This document shows positions 45,494-58,200 of a stretch of 64,000 nt of DNA, piece by piece (the stretch's first letter is position 1; each line of letters begins with the position of its first letter). The notes beneath the pieces are model-generated. The model was not told the DNA's origin, made no database searches, and saw only the letters and a program-made list of their open reading frames with translations. The stretch is from assembly GCA_027886185.1 (NCBI GenBank), contig WOAB01000109.1, positions 5,002,501-5,066,500 of the forward strand, read 5' to 3'. The stretch comes from Rheum nobile (Eukaryota; Streptophyta; Magnoliopsida; Caryophyllales; Polygonaceae). Both the position numbers and the translations under genes were made by a program.

Positions 45494-47570
45494 GAAGAGT
45501 TTGTTTTTGCTTCAAACCTCAGCATAAGGACATAGCATTTCGTTATTGACTATTGATATAATTCTTGTATTGTTGTGTCACATATGAATTGCAGTGCAGA
45601 GAGTGATAATGCAAAAAAAAAAAATGCAGCAAGAGAAAGGAATCTCCAGCTCCTGGATAAGTGGAATTGGCTAATTTAAAGCCCTGCACAACTACACATC
45701 TTCTCCGGGTATGTATATTTATATGATTATATGCACATGGGATCTTGTAGTTTTCACTTGTTTTTCTATCTATATTAAGAACTAACATTTTTCTTTCTGG
45801 TGTTCATCTCTTGCTGTCCTTTTCTTTCTTTTGTTAGCTGTAAATGCTGTGATATAACCTGCAAACTGTAGTACTAGTATTTATTCATCATCTCTATGCC
45901 CATGATGAATTTCGTTTACCTCTTCCATGTCTTGTCCTACACCATTGTTTAACAGTATCAGGTTTGTTAGCCTCTGCATTTTTCTTGTCTGGTATAATAT
46001 AATTTAGAGGATAAACCTTGGACAGATATGAGTTGATCAGTAGTGATTTGTTTTTGCATGTTGAAAGTCTAGCTGTGGTCCCTTTGGTTCCAACTCAACG
46101 CTGATTAGCATTGATTACTGCGTAAGATCAAGCTTATCTACAAACTAAACATGTTTAGCAAATTGAACCAAATCTTGAACTTGCCTCAAACTTGAATTTG
46201 AGTGACTGCTTCTTGAATCTTGACCAACTTAACTTCTTGTCTAGGGAACTTTTACCCTTTTTTCACTTCTGAGTTTGGTATTATGAAACTGTAAATACCA
46301 TGTTTTTAATCTTTCAGGATGTATGCTCAAAGTCTCAAGTGAGTACACACTACACTGTACTGGTATGGTAGTTGTACATTGCCTTTTCTCAATCTACTTG
46401 TGACATATTGCCTTCTGAAATACAGTACTAATAATTAAATAATTCTAACCATTGGTTTATGTGCCTCGGTTGACAAAAAGTCATCCTAGTTGCTACTCCA
46501 GTACACAGATCTCTTTTAATTTGTTATCTATGTACGGAGTATTATTATACACATTGCACTTTGAATTATTCATACTTACGCAAACCTTCTAGTTTGAATT
46601 GATTGATGTTTTATAACTTTATTGTGGCCATGTTAAAAATCTAATACTCTAGGATCTTCAGCTTTGTAGTATTGTGTTTAATTTTTTATCCAGCTGATTC
46701 CAGATTTTTGTATGTATTTTTAATTTTATTGGTTTTCTCAAATAGCTTTCGTCTTGATTTTTTTTTGTAGAAGTGCACAATGGCGCATCAAAAGTCCAAC
46801 TAGTCAGAATCGAAACCTCGTAAATCCTTGTTAGACACTGAGGTCCATGTGTATTTAGAGAACCCTAGGCCAATTGGTCAAACATATAAAGATGTTCCGG
46901 TGTTTTGATTTTTGTTTTAGCAATAAAGATACTGTATGAACTTTATACCCCAAAAAAAAAAGAGTAGAGTTGTTGTGACTTAATCGTGTCGAACATGAAA
47001 GGATGACATTACAATAGAAATCACGATTTTTTATTGAACAAATTGGACAATCAAAGAGAAAACAAACATAAAAAGGAATAAGTTTGTTTGTGTATTTTAA
47101 AACACGTTTATCCTTCCAATAATTAAGGGAATGTATACATATCTTTTGCTTTGAAGTGGAAAACCAAAAGTAGAAATATGGTCCAAATCATTGTCATTTT
47201 ACACTAGAGGGTGATATGTGAATTGGCCATTTCTAGCTTTTAAAAGGAAAAAAAGCACAAAAACAATTTTGAATCTACTAATACTTTAGTACATGTGATA
47301 TTGCAAAGTTTACACCCCAAAAGAACTACTTTAATGGTCAAGTTCATCTAAAATAAAAAGAGGAATTAAGGGTGACATTGCCCTTCTTAAGGATAGTTTA
47401 TGAAATTTTTAACTTTTTGTTGCTTCTAATATAAATATCAGAAGTTTATGGGCGTCATCATTGTGTAATTTTGGATGAGACTTTTTAGGTAACGATGATA
47501 CAATATGAGGGTCCATGGGCCACGTAAAAAGAGGATCAATCATGTGGGCTTGTCAGCTTTGAGTAATCAA
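45494..47570. other. Intergenic DNA, nothing recognised
   Basis: AT-rich, with no long frame, RNA gene or terminal repeats. Scattered poly-T tracts and one A run (46950-46962) occur. Confidence 0.55.
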
Positions 47571-47940
47571 GTCCAATAAGATTTTATAGGCCAATAAATC
47601 GGTATTTGGATAAACAGGCATAAGGAAAAAACAACAAAAACAAGTAGGAAAAATACAACAAAACAATTAAAGGGCCTAAACAATCTAGGGAGAGAAGAGA
47701 GTAAAGCACTATGAAAGCGCCACCGAAAACCGGGTCAAACAGATCAGTGCAGAATGAACCACCATGACGTTGTCATCACCTAAATGAGGGATCTTCAGGA
47801 GTCTCGACCACTTTGATGTTGCCCCCACAAAAGAGGGATCTTCAAGAGCCTCGTACACGACCACAACCACGTTTGAAAACTTAGTCTCCATACTAGATCG
47901 GCACCACAACTGCAATGAAGTATTGACAATCAAGCTTGAA
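47571..47940 (-). mobile_element. Relative of the LINE-derived element at 26952-30515
   Basis: Read on the minus strand, it shares with 30180-30470: ggctcttgaagatcc, gtggtcgaga.tcctgaagat, caacgtcatggt, tgtgctttact..cttctctccct and ccgatttat.ggcct. It lies just upstream of the gypsy 5' LTR. No A tail or target duplication was found, so it is an old copy. Confidence 0.65.
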
Positions 47941-47969
47941 TCGACGGATCAATAAAAATGTTTCATTTT

Positions 47970-48592
47970 TGTTGGGCCTCATTCTTAATGGACTCTCAAA
48001 TGAAGCGGCCCAGTAAGCGAAGTGATCTTTTCGTATTGAAGCGACCAAAGATTAAGCGACCAACGATTAGACGACAAAGCAGAGATCACGGCAACGATAT
48101 AATCGGAGACGTTACAAAAAACTCAGGTCACAAGGGTTGATATATCCTTCCATATAACGGTTACAAACCTGCATAATCAAACCATAAATGCCACAAGATC
48201 ATGGCAATCCGGCAATAAAATCTAGTGAGCGAAGATCATGGAGGAAACGGCTAGTTTAGCTAGATCTTTGAGAAATTGAGTGTATATAAAAGGGTTAGAA
48301 ATCATTGTAAAACACACACGAATTTGACATAATACAGACAACTACTCTCCTACTTGCATCTGAATTCTTTAGTTCGTACTCACGCTCTAGTACTGAAACG
48401 ACTGACGTCTAGCTCCTTTGATTCGACCGGCCTCTTATTCAGAGGGGATAAGCCAGTCTTTGCATTCCTTTAATCTTATTTCGTTTACATCTCTAAGTTG
48501 ATTTGAATTATCTAGATATTATCAATCTAATTGTTATCTAGTTGCCCTTCTTTAAGTGATTCAGGTCGGTTCGATCTTTTTCGCCCAAAACA
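47970..48592 (+). mobile_element. 5' LTR of the Tat-type gypsy element
   Basis: Probable LTR from tgttgggcctc to gcccaaaaca. A TATA box (tatataaaa, 48283-48291) lies midway. The outer border is inferred from TG and family habit, since no 3' LTR is left. Confidence 0.65.
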
Positions 48593-48660
48593 ATTTGGCG
48601 CCCACCGTGGGGCATCTAGCCAATCGACGATCCAATCATCAACTCGAGATTCACCCCATC

Positions 48661-50000
48661 ATGACTGGCTCAGGAAATCCCGTGATCCCCCTCGAAGATC
48701 CAGCCCAGGATAACGTTCAAACCGAAAATCAGGGAGAAAATGCCAACGCCCAGCTAGTTGCGGATTCTCAAATACAAGAACTTGCAAAAGCCATGAACGT
48801 CCTTCAAGAATAACTAGTCCAACAGCGTACTAGGACCGAAACGCTAAGTGCTCAATCTGAATCTGAAATCGCTCGACTAACCCGTGAAAACGAGTTTCTA
48901 AGATCACAAGTACAATCGTCCATATCAAACCCCAGAGGCTCAAGACGTGTGGTCAACACGGAAGGTTTATCCACAGGACTCGATTTGGATGGAGTGGACA
49001 TGACACCCGCAATGGAGACCAATGCTTCCCAGAACACTGGTATGTTTCAGACCCCTCCGGTCATTCTCGTCACGACTAACTTGCCAAACTCTGTAGCCGA
49101 GCCTCTCGGGGCTCGAGAAATCCATCCACAAGCGACGGCCCCTGCCGACCTCCAGGCCCTCATACATCAAGCCATTAATGAACATATGAAGACTCTAGAC
49201 GACCGAATCGCACAGATCTCGGGGGTTCCCCAACCAATCGAAATAGAATCAATCGATGGATATGAAGATTCACCCTTCACAGAGGCGATTGCATGCGTCG
49301 AGATTCCTAAAAAGTTCCACGTTCCCAACTATGACGGGACCGGGGACCCCGACGATCATGTTTCAATTTATAAGCAAAAATTAATGATTATATCGATCCC
49401 AAGAGAGAACCGCGAGGCGATCATGTGAAAAAGCTTTGGCACGACCCTCGCGGGACCTGCACTAACCTGGCTTATGCATTTGCCACAGGGTTCCATCGCT
49501 TCCTTTGCCGATCTGATCAATTCGTTCAAAATTCAGTTCGCTAGCAGCCAACGATTAGAAAAGCAGTCAAGCGACTTGTACAGGATCGTGCAAAGGTATG
49601 GCGAACCTCTAAGGGACTATCTTAACAGGTACAACAAGGAGAAAGTCACAATCCCACACTGTGACGTCCCAACTTCGATCGAAGCGTTTCGCCGGGGCCT
49701 AGTCAGGGGCAGCGAACTCTACCGCGAACTGACCAAATATCCATGCCGAAGTTTTGAAGACGTACAAGCTAAGACCATGGCGCAAGTCAGACTCGAGGAA
49801 GACGAGGAACCCTCCAAGGCAAACAAGAGTCCCGATCGAGTCGGCCGAAGGGCATCCTCAGACTATCGACGCGATCGACGACACCAACCGTACCCTAAGG
49901 GACAAAACGACCCCAGTCAGGTAAACAACTCTTATGAGGAACCGGGATTGGAGAAACAACCCCGCTCTCCCTCCAAAGCTTCACTCTTACAACTTTAACA
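48661..50000 (+). pseudogene. Gypsy gag, interrupted
   Basis: From ATG 48661 it reads through a coiled-coil-like Gln/Glu part, then FTEAIACVEIPKKFHVPNYD and GTGDPDDHVSIYKQKL, the usual Tat gag core. Then come LAGPALTWLMHLPQGSIASF and FASSQRLEKQSSDLYRIVQ (Retrotrans_gag), and a basic tail. Stops at 48811 (TAA, probably from CAA) and 49426 (TGA), and a frame change after about 49990, break it. Confidence 0.8.
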
Positions 50001-50474
50001 TATCTGTATCGGAGCTCGTAAAAAGCTTCGACAAATATGGAAAAGAAGTAAGGTGGCCCCGGAAGAGCGACAAACCAGACGCCAAAAAAAAACATGAACC
50101 GATGGTGCGAATTCCACGGAGACCATGGACACTCGACGGACGAATGCATATCCCTTCGCAAAGAGGTCGCGAGGCTCCTCGCACAAGGGTTATTACGCGA
50201 CATCATCTCAGATAGAGCTAAAGCGACCCTCGACTGAAGGGACCAGGTAACATCCGATAAACCATCCTCCCCGGTTCCCACTAAAATTGTTAACACCATT
50301 TCAGGAGGGTCGGACGTATGTGGAAACACATACTCGGCCGCCAAAAGACACGCTCGAGAGAGCAAAGGCAACAAGCCGATTCAAACGGAGGCAAGACAAT
50401 TACAGATCTCAGACGCTCCCGCCATCACCTTCGACGACTCGGAAGCCCAAGAGTTAGGCGACCACCACGACGGT

Positions 50475-53400
50475 TTGGTAATCTCTCTGTCAATTAGCAA
50501 CTGCCTTATCCGTCGTGTTCTAATCGACACAGGTAGCTCCACCAACTTGTTAACGCTCGACGCCTTAAAGAGCATGGGTTTAAGCGAGGACGACTTGACC
50601 AGAAACTCTACCCCGCTGGTCAGATTCAGCAGGGAAGTAAAATATACTCTAGGCGAGATCGTGTTAACAACGTACGCCGGTGGAGTCAATCAACAGGTAA
50701 AATTTTTGATATTCGACTACCCGTCACCATACAATGCAATCCTTGGCAGACCCTGGATCCACGCCATGAAAGTTGTACCTTCCACTTACCACCAGACAAT
50801 AAAGTTCCCTACTAAGTGGGGGGTATAGGAAATAAAAGGTGACCAGCGAGCTGCCAAGGAGTGCTACGTCACTTCAATGAAAGGGGCAGTCGACAAATCT
50901 TCCGCATAGCAACCACAATATGGCGAAGGAGCCACACGATACGTCGAACCAGAAATGGAACAACTCGACGAAATCGTGCTGGATCCTTCAAAGCCAACAC
51001 AAACGGTAAAGGTCGGGTCGGATCTAAACGATTCGATCAGGTCATATTTAATTTCTTTTTTACGATCCAACACTAACTGTTTTGCTTGGTCACACGAAGA
51101 CATGGTGGGAATCACCCCATATATTATTACTCACAAATTGAATGTAGATCCCACGTACCCTCCAGTCAAGCAAAAAATAAGAAAGTTTGCACTAGAACGT
51201 AACAAGATTGTAGACGATGAGGTAAAAAACTTACTTAAGACAAGGAAAATAAGGAAAGTAAAGTACCCCGACTGGTTGACAAACGTCGTCGTGGTTCAAA
51301 AAAAGAATGGGAAATGGAGAGTATGCATCGACTTCACAGACCTAAACAAAGCCTGTCCAAAAGACTCTTTCCCATTACCACATATCGACGCAATGGTCGA
51401 CGCGACCGCCAAACACGAAATGCTGACATTCATGGACGCGTTCAGTGGATACAACCAGATTCTCATGGATCATGACAACCAAGAAAAGACAGCTTTCATA
51501 ACAAGCCAAGGTACGTACTGCTACAAAGTGATGCCCTTCGGACTAAAAAATGCAGGGGCCACGTACCAGAGGTTGGTAAACAAAATGTTCAAAGACTAGG
51601 TCGGAGATACCATGGAAGTCTACATCGACGACATGCTCGTCAAGTCCAAAGCAGCAGAGGACCACATCGAACACTTGAGGGAAGCTTTAGAGGTATTAAA
51701 AAGATATAACATGAAACTAAATCCGACTAAATGTTCTTTCAGAGTGTCTTCAGGAAAATTTTTGGGATACATGGTCACTCAAAGAGGGATCGAAGCCAGT
51801 CCCGACCAGATCAAAGCCATCGTCAACCTCAGATCTCCTCGATGCGTCAAGGACGTCCAAAAACTAACAGGACGCATAGCGGCGCTAAACAGATTCATAT
51901 CCAAGTTGTCGGATAAATGCAATCTCTTCTACGAAGCCTTGAAAAAGAACAAATTATTTGACAAGACGGCTGCACATGAACAAGCATTCCAAAATCTAAA
52001 GACATATCTGGCAAGTCCACTCCTACTGGCTAAGCCAAAAGACGACGAGCCATTACCACTATATCTGGCCGTATCAGAATCAGCCGTCAGCGCAGTTCTA
52101 ACAAGGGAAGAAGACGGTGAGCAGTCACCGGTCTACTACGTAAGTCGTTCCTTACTCCCCACCGAAACCAGGTACATATCGCTTGAAAAATTAGTCTTGG
52201 CATTGGTCATGGCCTCAAATAAGTTACGACCCTATTTCGAATCACATGCTATTATTGTGAGAACTAACCATCCCATGAAAGCAGTCATGAGGAAACCATA
52301 ATTTACAGGACGGATGGCCAAATGGGCCATACATCTCAGCGGATTCGACATCGAGTACGAGCCAAGGACGGCGATCAAATCTCAAGCTTTAGCCGACTTT
52401 GTGGCTGATTTCAGCCCGACACTGGAACAAGAAGCCACGAAAGAGGTCGAACAGCTGAAAATTGAAGAAGACAAGGGCACATGGCAACTCCATACAGACA
52501 GAGCGTCCAACGTAAGAGGAGTCGGCCTAGGCGTCGTGCTAAAATCACCACAAGGGGACCATATAGCCCAAGCTGTGAGATGCGAGTGGGACGCGACCAA
52601 AAATGAAGAAGAATATGAAGCCCTCGTATTCGGATTAACACTTGCACATGATCTCGGGATTCTGAGCATAGAGGTGACATGCGACTCTCTTTTAATCGTC
52701 AACCAGGTATAAGGATCGTACGCTGCCAAAGACGACAGAATGATGGCATATCTAGATATCGTCAAAAAGTTGGCAAGCAAATTTCAAAACTTCACCATCC
52801 GATAAGTCCCACGCGACCTCAATACACAAGCCGACGCCCTAGCAAACCTTGGCTCCACCTTACATCCTAACGACTTCCGCAACATTCCACTAGCACATAT
52901 TACCACACCAGTCGTCCCCAAAACCTTCAAGACACCTAATCCGGACGGCATTCAGGCAATGGATGAGCTACCCCTAGAAGAAGTCGTCTCGGCAAAGGTA
53001 GGCGACCATACAGAAGAAGACTTGGTGGGCGACCAAGATGATTGGACCACCCCCTACATCAAGTGGCTCAGAGATGGAACACTCCCAACAGACAAATCAG
53101 AAGCTAAAAGACTCAAGGTACAAGCAGTAACCTTTGATTTAAAAGATAACATATTGTTCAAACGATCTGTCACAGGCCTATACCTACGTTGCCTCGAAAC
53201 AACCGAGGTACGACGTGTCTTACAATCCCTTCACGACGGAAAATGCGGGAACTACACTGGAGCACGCAGCCTGTCCGACAAAGCTCTCAGGACAGGTTAC
53301 TATTGGCCTATAATGAACAAAGACGTGACCGATTACGTCAGAAAATGCGACGCTTCCAACGGCACACGCCTGTCACGCATCAGCCATCAAAGATGCTTCA

Positions 53401-53866
53401 TCCGACTCTAGCTCCCTGGCCCTTCATGCGATGGGGAATGGACATCGTCGGAAAATTGCCACCGGCGTCAGGACAACGCGTCTACTTCCTGGCCATGACT
53501 GACTATTTTTCTAAGTGGATAAAGGCCGAAGTATATCGAGAGGTAAAAGAAAAACATGTCATCTCATTCATAAAACGTAATATTCTATGCAGATTTGGCG
53601 TCCCTTCAGAAATCGTATACGACAATGGCTCCCAATTCATCGGTAGCAAGACACGATCCTTTTGTAAATAGTGGAACATCACATTAGTCACGTCCACGCC
53701 AAGATACCCACAATCCAATGGTCAAGCAAAATCCAGCAATAAGATCATCATCAACAATCTCAAAAAATGCCTCACAGGGGCAAAAGGAAAATGGGCCGAT
53801 GAGCTCCCTTTAATATTATGGTCCGACAGGACGACGCCAAAAAATGCAACAGGACAAAGCCCTTTG
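50475..53866 (+). pseudogene. Gypsy pol: protease, RT, two RNase H, partial integrase
   Basis: Protease (50475-50828) has RRVLIDTGSSTNLL. RT (50955-52301) has KYPDWLTNVVVVQKKNGKWR, FMDAFSGYNQI, and MEVYIDDMLVKSK after a stop at 51597 (CAG to TAG likely). The first RNase H has PVYYVSRSLLPTETRY. The second (about 52480-52712) has TWQLHTDRASNVRGVGLGVV, marking the dual-RNase-H Tat group. The integrase zinc region (ARSLSDKALRTGYYWPIM) has Tyr for one expected His and a frameshift after RKCDA. The core keeps WGMDIVGKLPPASG and PSEIVYDNGSQF, then breaks off after ATGQSPL. Stops at 52299, 52710 and about 52803 add to the damage. Confidence 0.88.
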
Positions 53867-54300
53867 GATATTATGCACCAAAACCGTCTCGGAGTCTCAC
53901 TTCGACGGCTTGAAAGACTCAACCAATCCTTGGATATGACTCACCTTGGATCGATCAAGGTTGTTGATTCAAGTCAAGGATATTACTAACCTAAACTTAA
54001 TCAACCTGCTTTGGATATTACGCACCAAAACACAAAGTAATGAACGCTCGGATATTACTCACGAAGAATTCAAATACTCAAAGAAGGGCAAACCTCCAAT
54101 CACAAATGTGTTTGTCAAAAATCAAAATCTGCCAAATGAAATGCCAAAACCAACATATAAATAGTCTAAGAATGTCATATGCTAAAAACGGAAAGCAAGT
54201 AAAAGGCTTCAAGTCTGCAAGTGGGTCGGCCCATCAAGTCATCCTTCCTTACCAAGCTCTTCCTTCTCCCTAGCCCATCCTACGTCCAAGCCCACAATCC
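53867..54300. repeat. Copy of the repeat family seen at 1720-1960
   Basis: Phrases ggatattatgcaccaaaacc, ggatatgactcacc and ggatattacgcaccaaaaca match those at 1725-1860 in the same orientation. It begins exactly where the gypsy integrase stops, so it either replaced the gypsy 3' end or was the site of a recombination. 54240-54560 is GC-rich with an Ala/Arg/Glu frame on the minus strand that I do not recognise. Confidence 0.55.
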
Positions 54301-54762
54301 AAGCCTCCTTCCATGACGCCTTAGCCGCGCCTCCCTTTGCCTTGGCTGCCTCTTTCTCGCGTTGCCGCCGAACCTTCCGAGCCGCGGCCAAACGCCGAAG
54401 TTGCGCCTCTTGAGCCAAAGCCACCTCTCCACCGAGCCGGTGTCGAGCCTCCATGACCTCCTCCTCAGGCTTGCTTGCATCAGTATTGAACCCATATTGC
54501 CAGATAAGTACCAAAAGCTTCGCCCTTCATCTTTTTTTTGGCCATTTTTGAGCAAGCTGGAGTAGAATGGAGGACACGGGAGTATTCTTGAGCATATTCC
54601 ACAAGGAATAAACTGAATGCGCCTGTGCTGTTTATTTTGGGGGAAGAAGCAATTAAAAGTAGAAGAAGGAAAAAATAGAAAAAAAGAGAAAGTCGAACAT
54701 ACCTTATATTAGCTAGATGGAGTATCTTTCAAAGTTATGACTGGTATATATAGAGAATGCAG

Positions 54763-54850
54763 CTACCGCGGCATGCGGCAGCTACCGTGGCACGCGGCAG
54801 CTACCGCGGCACGCAGCAACTACCGCAGCACGCGGCAGCTACTGCGGTTT
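54763..54850. repeat. Short tandem array with CCGCGG in the 5' LTR
   Basis: About five copies of a 19-bp unit (cagctaccgcggcacgcgg) occur, against two in the 3' LTR. The unit contains the palindrome ccgcgg and is unusually GC-rich for this AT-rich element. Confidence 0.85.
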
Positions 54851-55206
54851 TAACAGCTTGAGTTTGTTTTAACTCTAGTTAGTGCATTTAGTGAACCATG
54901 GTTAAAATTCTGTTAGCCTTGGTTGGTTTCACTGATGTTCACTAATGTACTTAAGCTCATTTTACAGAGCTTCTTAATTGTAACTTTGATAATCAATCGA
55001 ACTCTTTTTTCTGTCATTCTTCCTTCATCTCTTCTTTCTTGATCATCTTCTACTGAAAGTTTCTTCAATCTACTTTCAAGATGGTATCAGAGCTACAGTT
55101 TGTCAATTGATTGAAGAAGCAGTGTTAATCATGTTAGATCGAGTGAAAAAGGAAGTGATTTAGCAGCCAGTGAAATCAGTTCTCTCTAAATTTCTGAAGA
55201 TTGCAA

Positions 55207-58200
55207 ATGGCGAATGAAGCTGCGAATGAAGCTGGGATGAATTTGCTCGCTCAGCTTGCGCAAATGGCACTGAATCAAGGCAATTCACAAAGTGATCCAT
55301 TGAATCTGATGAATTCGGATAATTCAGGAACTTTGCTCACTACGCTGTAATTCGATAGAGGAAACTTCTTTGCCTGAAGCAGATAAATTCGGATGGCGTT
55401 AGGGACAAAGCTAAAGCTTGGATTTCTTGATGGATCGGTGGAGAAGCCGACAGAAGATTCACCTAATTTTGCACGCTGAAGCAAGGTAGATGGAATGGTG
55501 GCTTGCTGGTTGTTGAATTCAATAAAACCAGAGCTAGCAGGCACCTTCATCTACGAAAGTTCAGCCAGAGATTTGTGGTTGGAGATTGTTGAGGGGTATA
55601 GTCAAAGCAATGTGCCTATGGTCTTTCAGCTGAAACAGGAGATGATGAGGACTATGCAAGGTAAAATTTCAGTGACTGCCTATTATTCTAAACTTAAAAG
55701 GTGTTGGGATGAATTGCAGTTTCTGAATGGGATACCTGATTGCACATGTGGAGCTTTAAGTAAATGCACATGTAAAGTTCTTGCTCGTGTTCAAGAACTT
55801 GAAAGACAGGACAAACTGATGTTGTTTTTGGCCAATTTGAATGGTGATTTTGATTCTGTTAAGAGTCAAATTATGGCTACTAAGCCACTACCTAGTGTTT
55901 ACAAGGCTTACTATACAGTGATGCAAGTAGAGAAACAGAAAGAGATAGCCAATTTTGTCCCTAATTCTAATGCTTTTATGGCTGGTGTTAATGGACAAAG
56001 AAGCAGTAGTCATAAGAATAGTGCAGGAGAAAAGAAAGAGACAGGAAGAGGGAAACCAGGAGAAAAGAAAACTTGTACTCATTACAGTAAGACTGGGCAT
56101 AATGTTGATGAATGCTTTGAAATCCTTGGGTATATATAAAGGCAAGAAAGGCAAGAAGCAACAAGGTTCTTCAGTAAAGGTAGCTGCACATGTTGATGGT
56201 GGACAACAATCAAGTCCATTGGATGCAGAAGAAGACACTCCCTCAGGGAAACTACAGTTGAATCCAGAATTTGTGCAGGCCATGTGTCAAGAAATGATGA
56301 AGGTCTTCAAAGGCAAGATGGTGATGCCTTCTGCAGCTAATTTTGCATGTAGCTCTTCTGTCAATTTAGCTACTCATACTTTAATTAAGTTTGAGTGGAT
56401 ATTAGATACATGAGCCACTGACCACATGACACCTCATCATGATATTTTGATTAATATGAAGAACTTGAAAGTGCCAATACTTGTTAAGTTGCCTGATGGA
56501 ACTGTCAAGAAAGTACTACAGACAGGTGATGTTTTGCTTGAGCTAGGGTTTATGATACAGGATGTGCTGCTTGTTACAAATTTCAAGTTTAATCTATTGT
56601 CAGTCAGTAGAATTGTTGCTCAGAAAGATTTGTTAGCATTTTTTGATAAGGCTCAGTGTGCTTTACAGGACCGACAGAGTAAGTCAATTCTAGCTGTTGG
56701 GAAAGAACATGGAGGCTTATACAAGCTGCAAGCACAAAGGAATAAGGCTTGTTATAGTGTTTCTAGTGATAATCATGTAATTCATGATAGGCTAGGACAT
56801 ATTTCTTTCTCTAGATTGAGGTATGTGCCAGGACATGACAAAGGCAAACCTTTAGATGATTTTTGTGATACTTGTATACTTGCTAAGATGCATCAGCTTC
56901 CTTTTCAACTCAGTGAGAATAAATATGTTGCTTGCTTTGACTTGTTGCATATGGACTTGTGGGGTCCTTATCATGTTGCTAGCTTGACTGGAGAGCATTA
57001 TTTCTATACCATAGTGGATGATTTAAGTCGAGCAACTTGGACTTATCTCATTCACAATAAGCAGCAAATGGTCACTGTTGTCAGGAATTTTATAACTATG
57101 GTTCGGAATCAGTTTGGAGTGATTCCTAAGAGCATAAGGTCAGATAATGGCAGTGAACTGTTGAATAGAGAAATGCAGTCCTATTTGTCAGGTTTAGGTA
57201 TTTTGCATCAAAAGTCTATGCCTTATAGACCTCAACAAAATGAAATTGTTGAGAGAAAACACATGCATCTCATTGAGACAGCTCAAGCTTTGAGATTACA
57301 TACCAATCTTCCTAAGAAATTTTGGGGAGAGTGTGTATTGACAGCAACATACTTGATTAATAAGATGCCTTTGGTGATCATCAATTGGAAGACTCCTTTT
57401 GAGATGTTGTTTCACAAGGAACCTCAGTATGATCACTTGAGAGTTATGGGATGTCTTTTCTATGGGGCAACCATTAAGAGAGGTCGTGACAAGTTTGATG
57501 CTAGAGGTCGAAGAAGTGTGTTGCTTGGGTATCCTAGTCAACAAAAGGGTTATAGACTTTATGATTTAACACCTCACGAAATATATCATAGTCGCGATGT
57601 GGTTTTTCATGAGAATATCTTTCATTTCAGAGATGAGCAACATGATGGTGTTCCCAACATCCCTTCAGTACATTTCCTTCTCATCACACAGAGGAGGACT
57701 TCTTGTCACCTCTCTTACCTTCTGCTAGCACTGGTCATTTGGGGCCTTCCCCCTTGAGTAATGACAGTCACACAGTTTCACATCAGAATGATGGTTTATC
57801 TTTGGATATTGGTAATGCACCAGATAGTGTTCCTTCTTCTAGCATAGTGCCTTCACCAACAGTTCCCTCTGTTGTGATTGATGAGAGAAGATCATCCAGA
57901 GTTAGACAATTACTTGTTTGGTCCAGGGACTATGTGTTGACAACAATGAACCTGGAGAGTCACAGTCAGCTAACAAAAGAGTATTCAACTTCTTTTGCTC
58001 ATGTCATGGCAGTCTTTGAGCCGTCTACTTATTCATAAGCAAAAGGGAAGCCTGAATGGGAGGAAGCAATGGCCAAGGAGTTGACTGCATTGGAGGCCAA
58101 TGGAACATGAGAATTGACTGCATTACCTAAGCATCATGTAGCTATTGGTTCTAAGTGGGTCTTCAAAGTAAAGTATAGGGCAGATGGGTCTATAGAAAGG

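Larger units (their letters stand above)
47970..53866 (+). mobile_element. Ty3/gypsy element, Tat type with two RNase H domains, 3' end missing
   Basis: A 5' LTR (47970-48592) is followed by a primer-binding site with the typical tggcgcccaccgtgg (48597-48611), then gag, protease, RT, RNase H, a second archaeal-type RNase H and integrase. Sequence similarity to such elements stops at about 53866 inside the integrase core. The 3' LTR is absent, and a different repeat family takes over. Stops and frame changes run through the whole coding part. Confidence 0.85.

Noticed and set aside
54239..54555. Minus-strand Ala/Arg/Glu-rich frame of about 91 codons
   Set aside because: Low complexity, open in two frames, no domain; lies in a repeat remnant.
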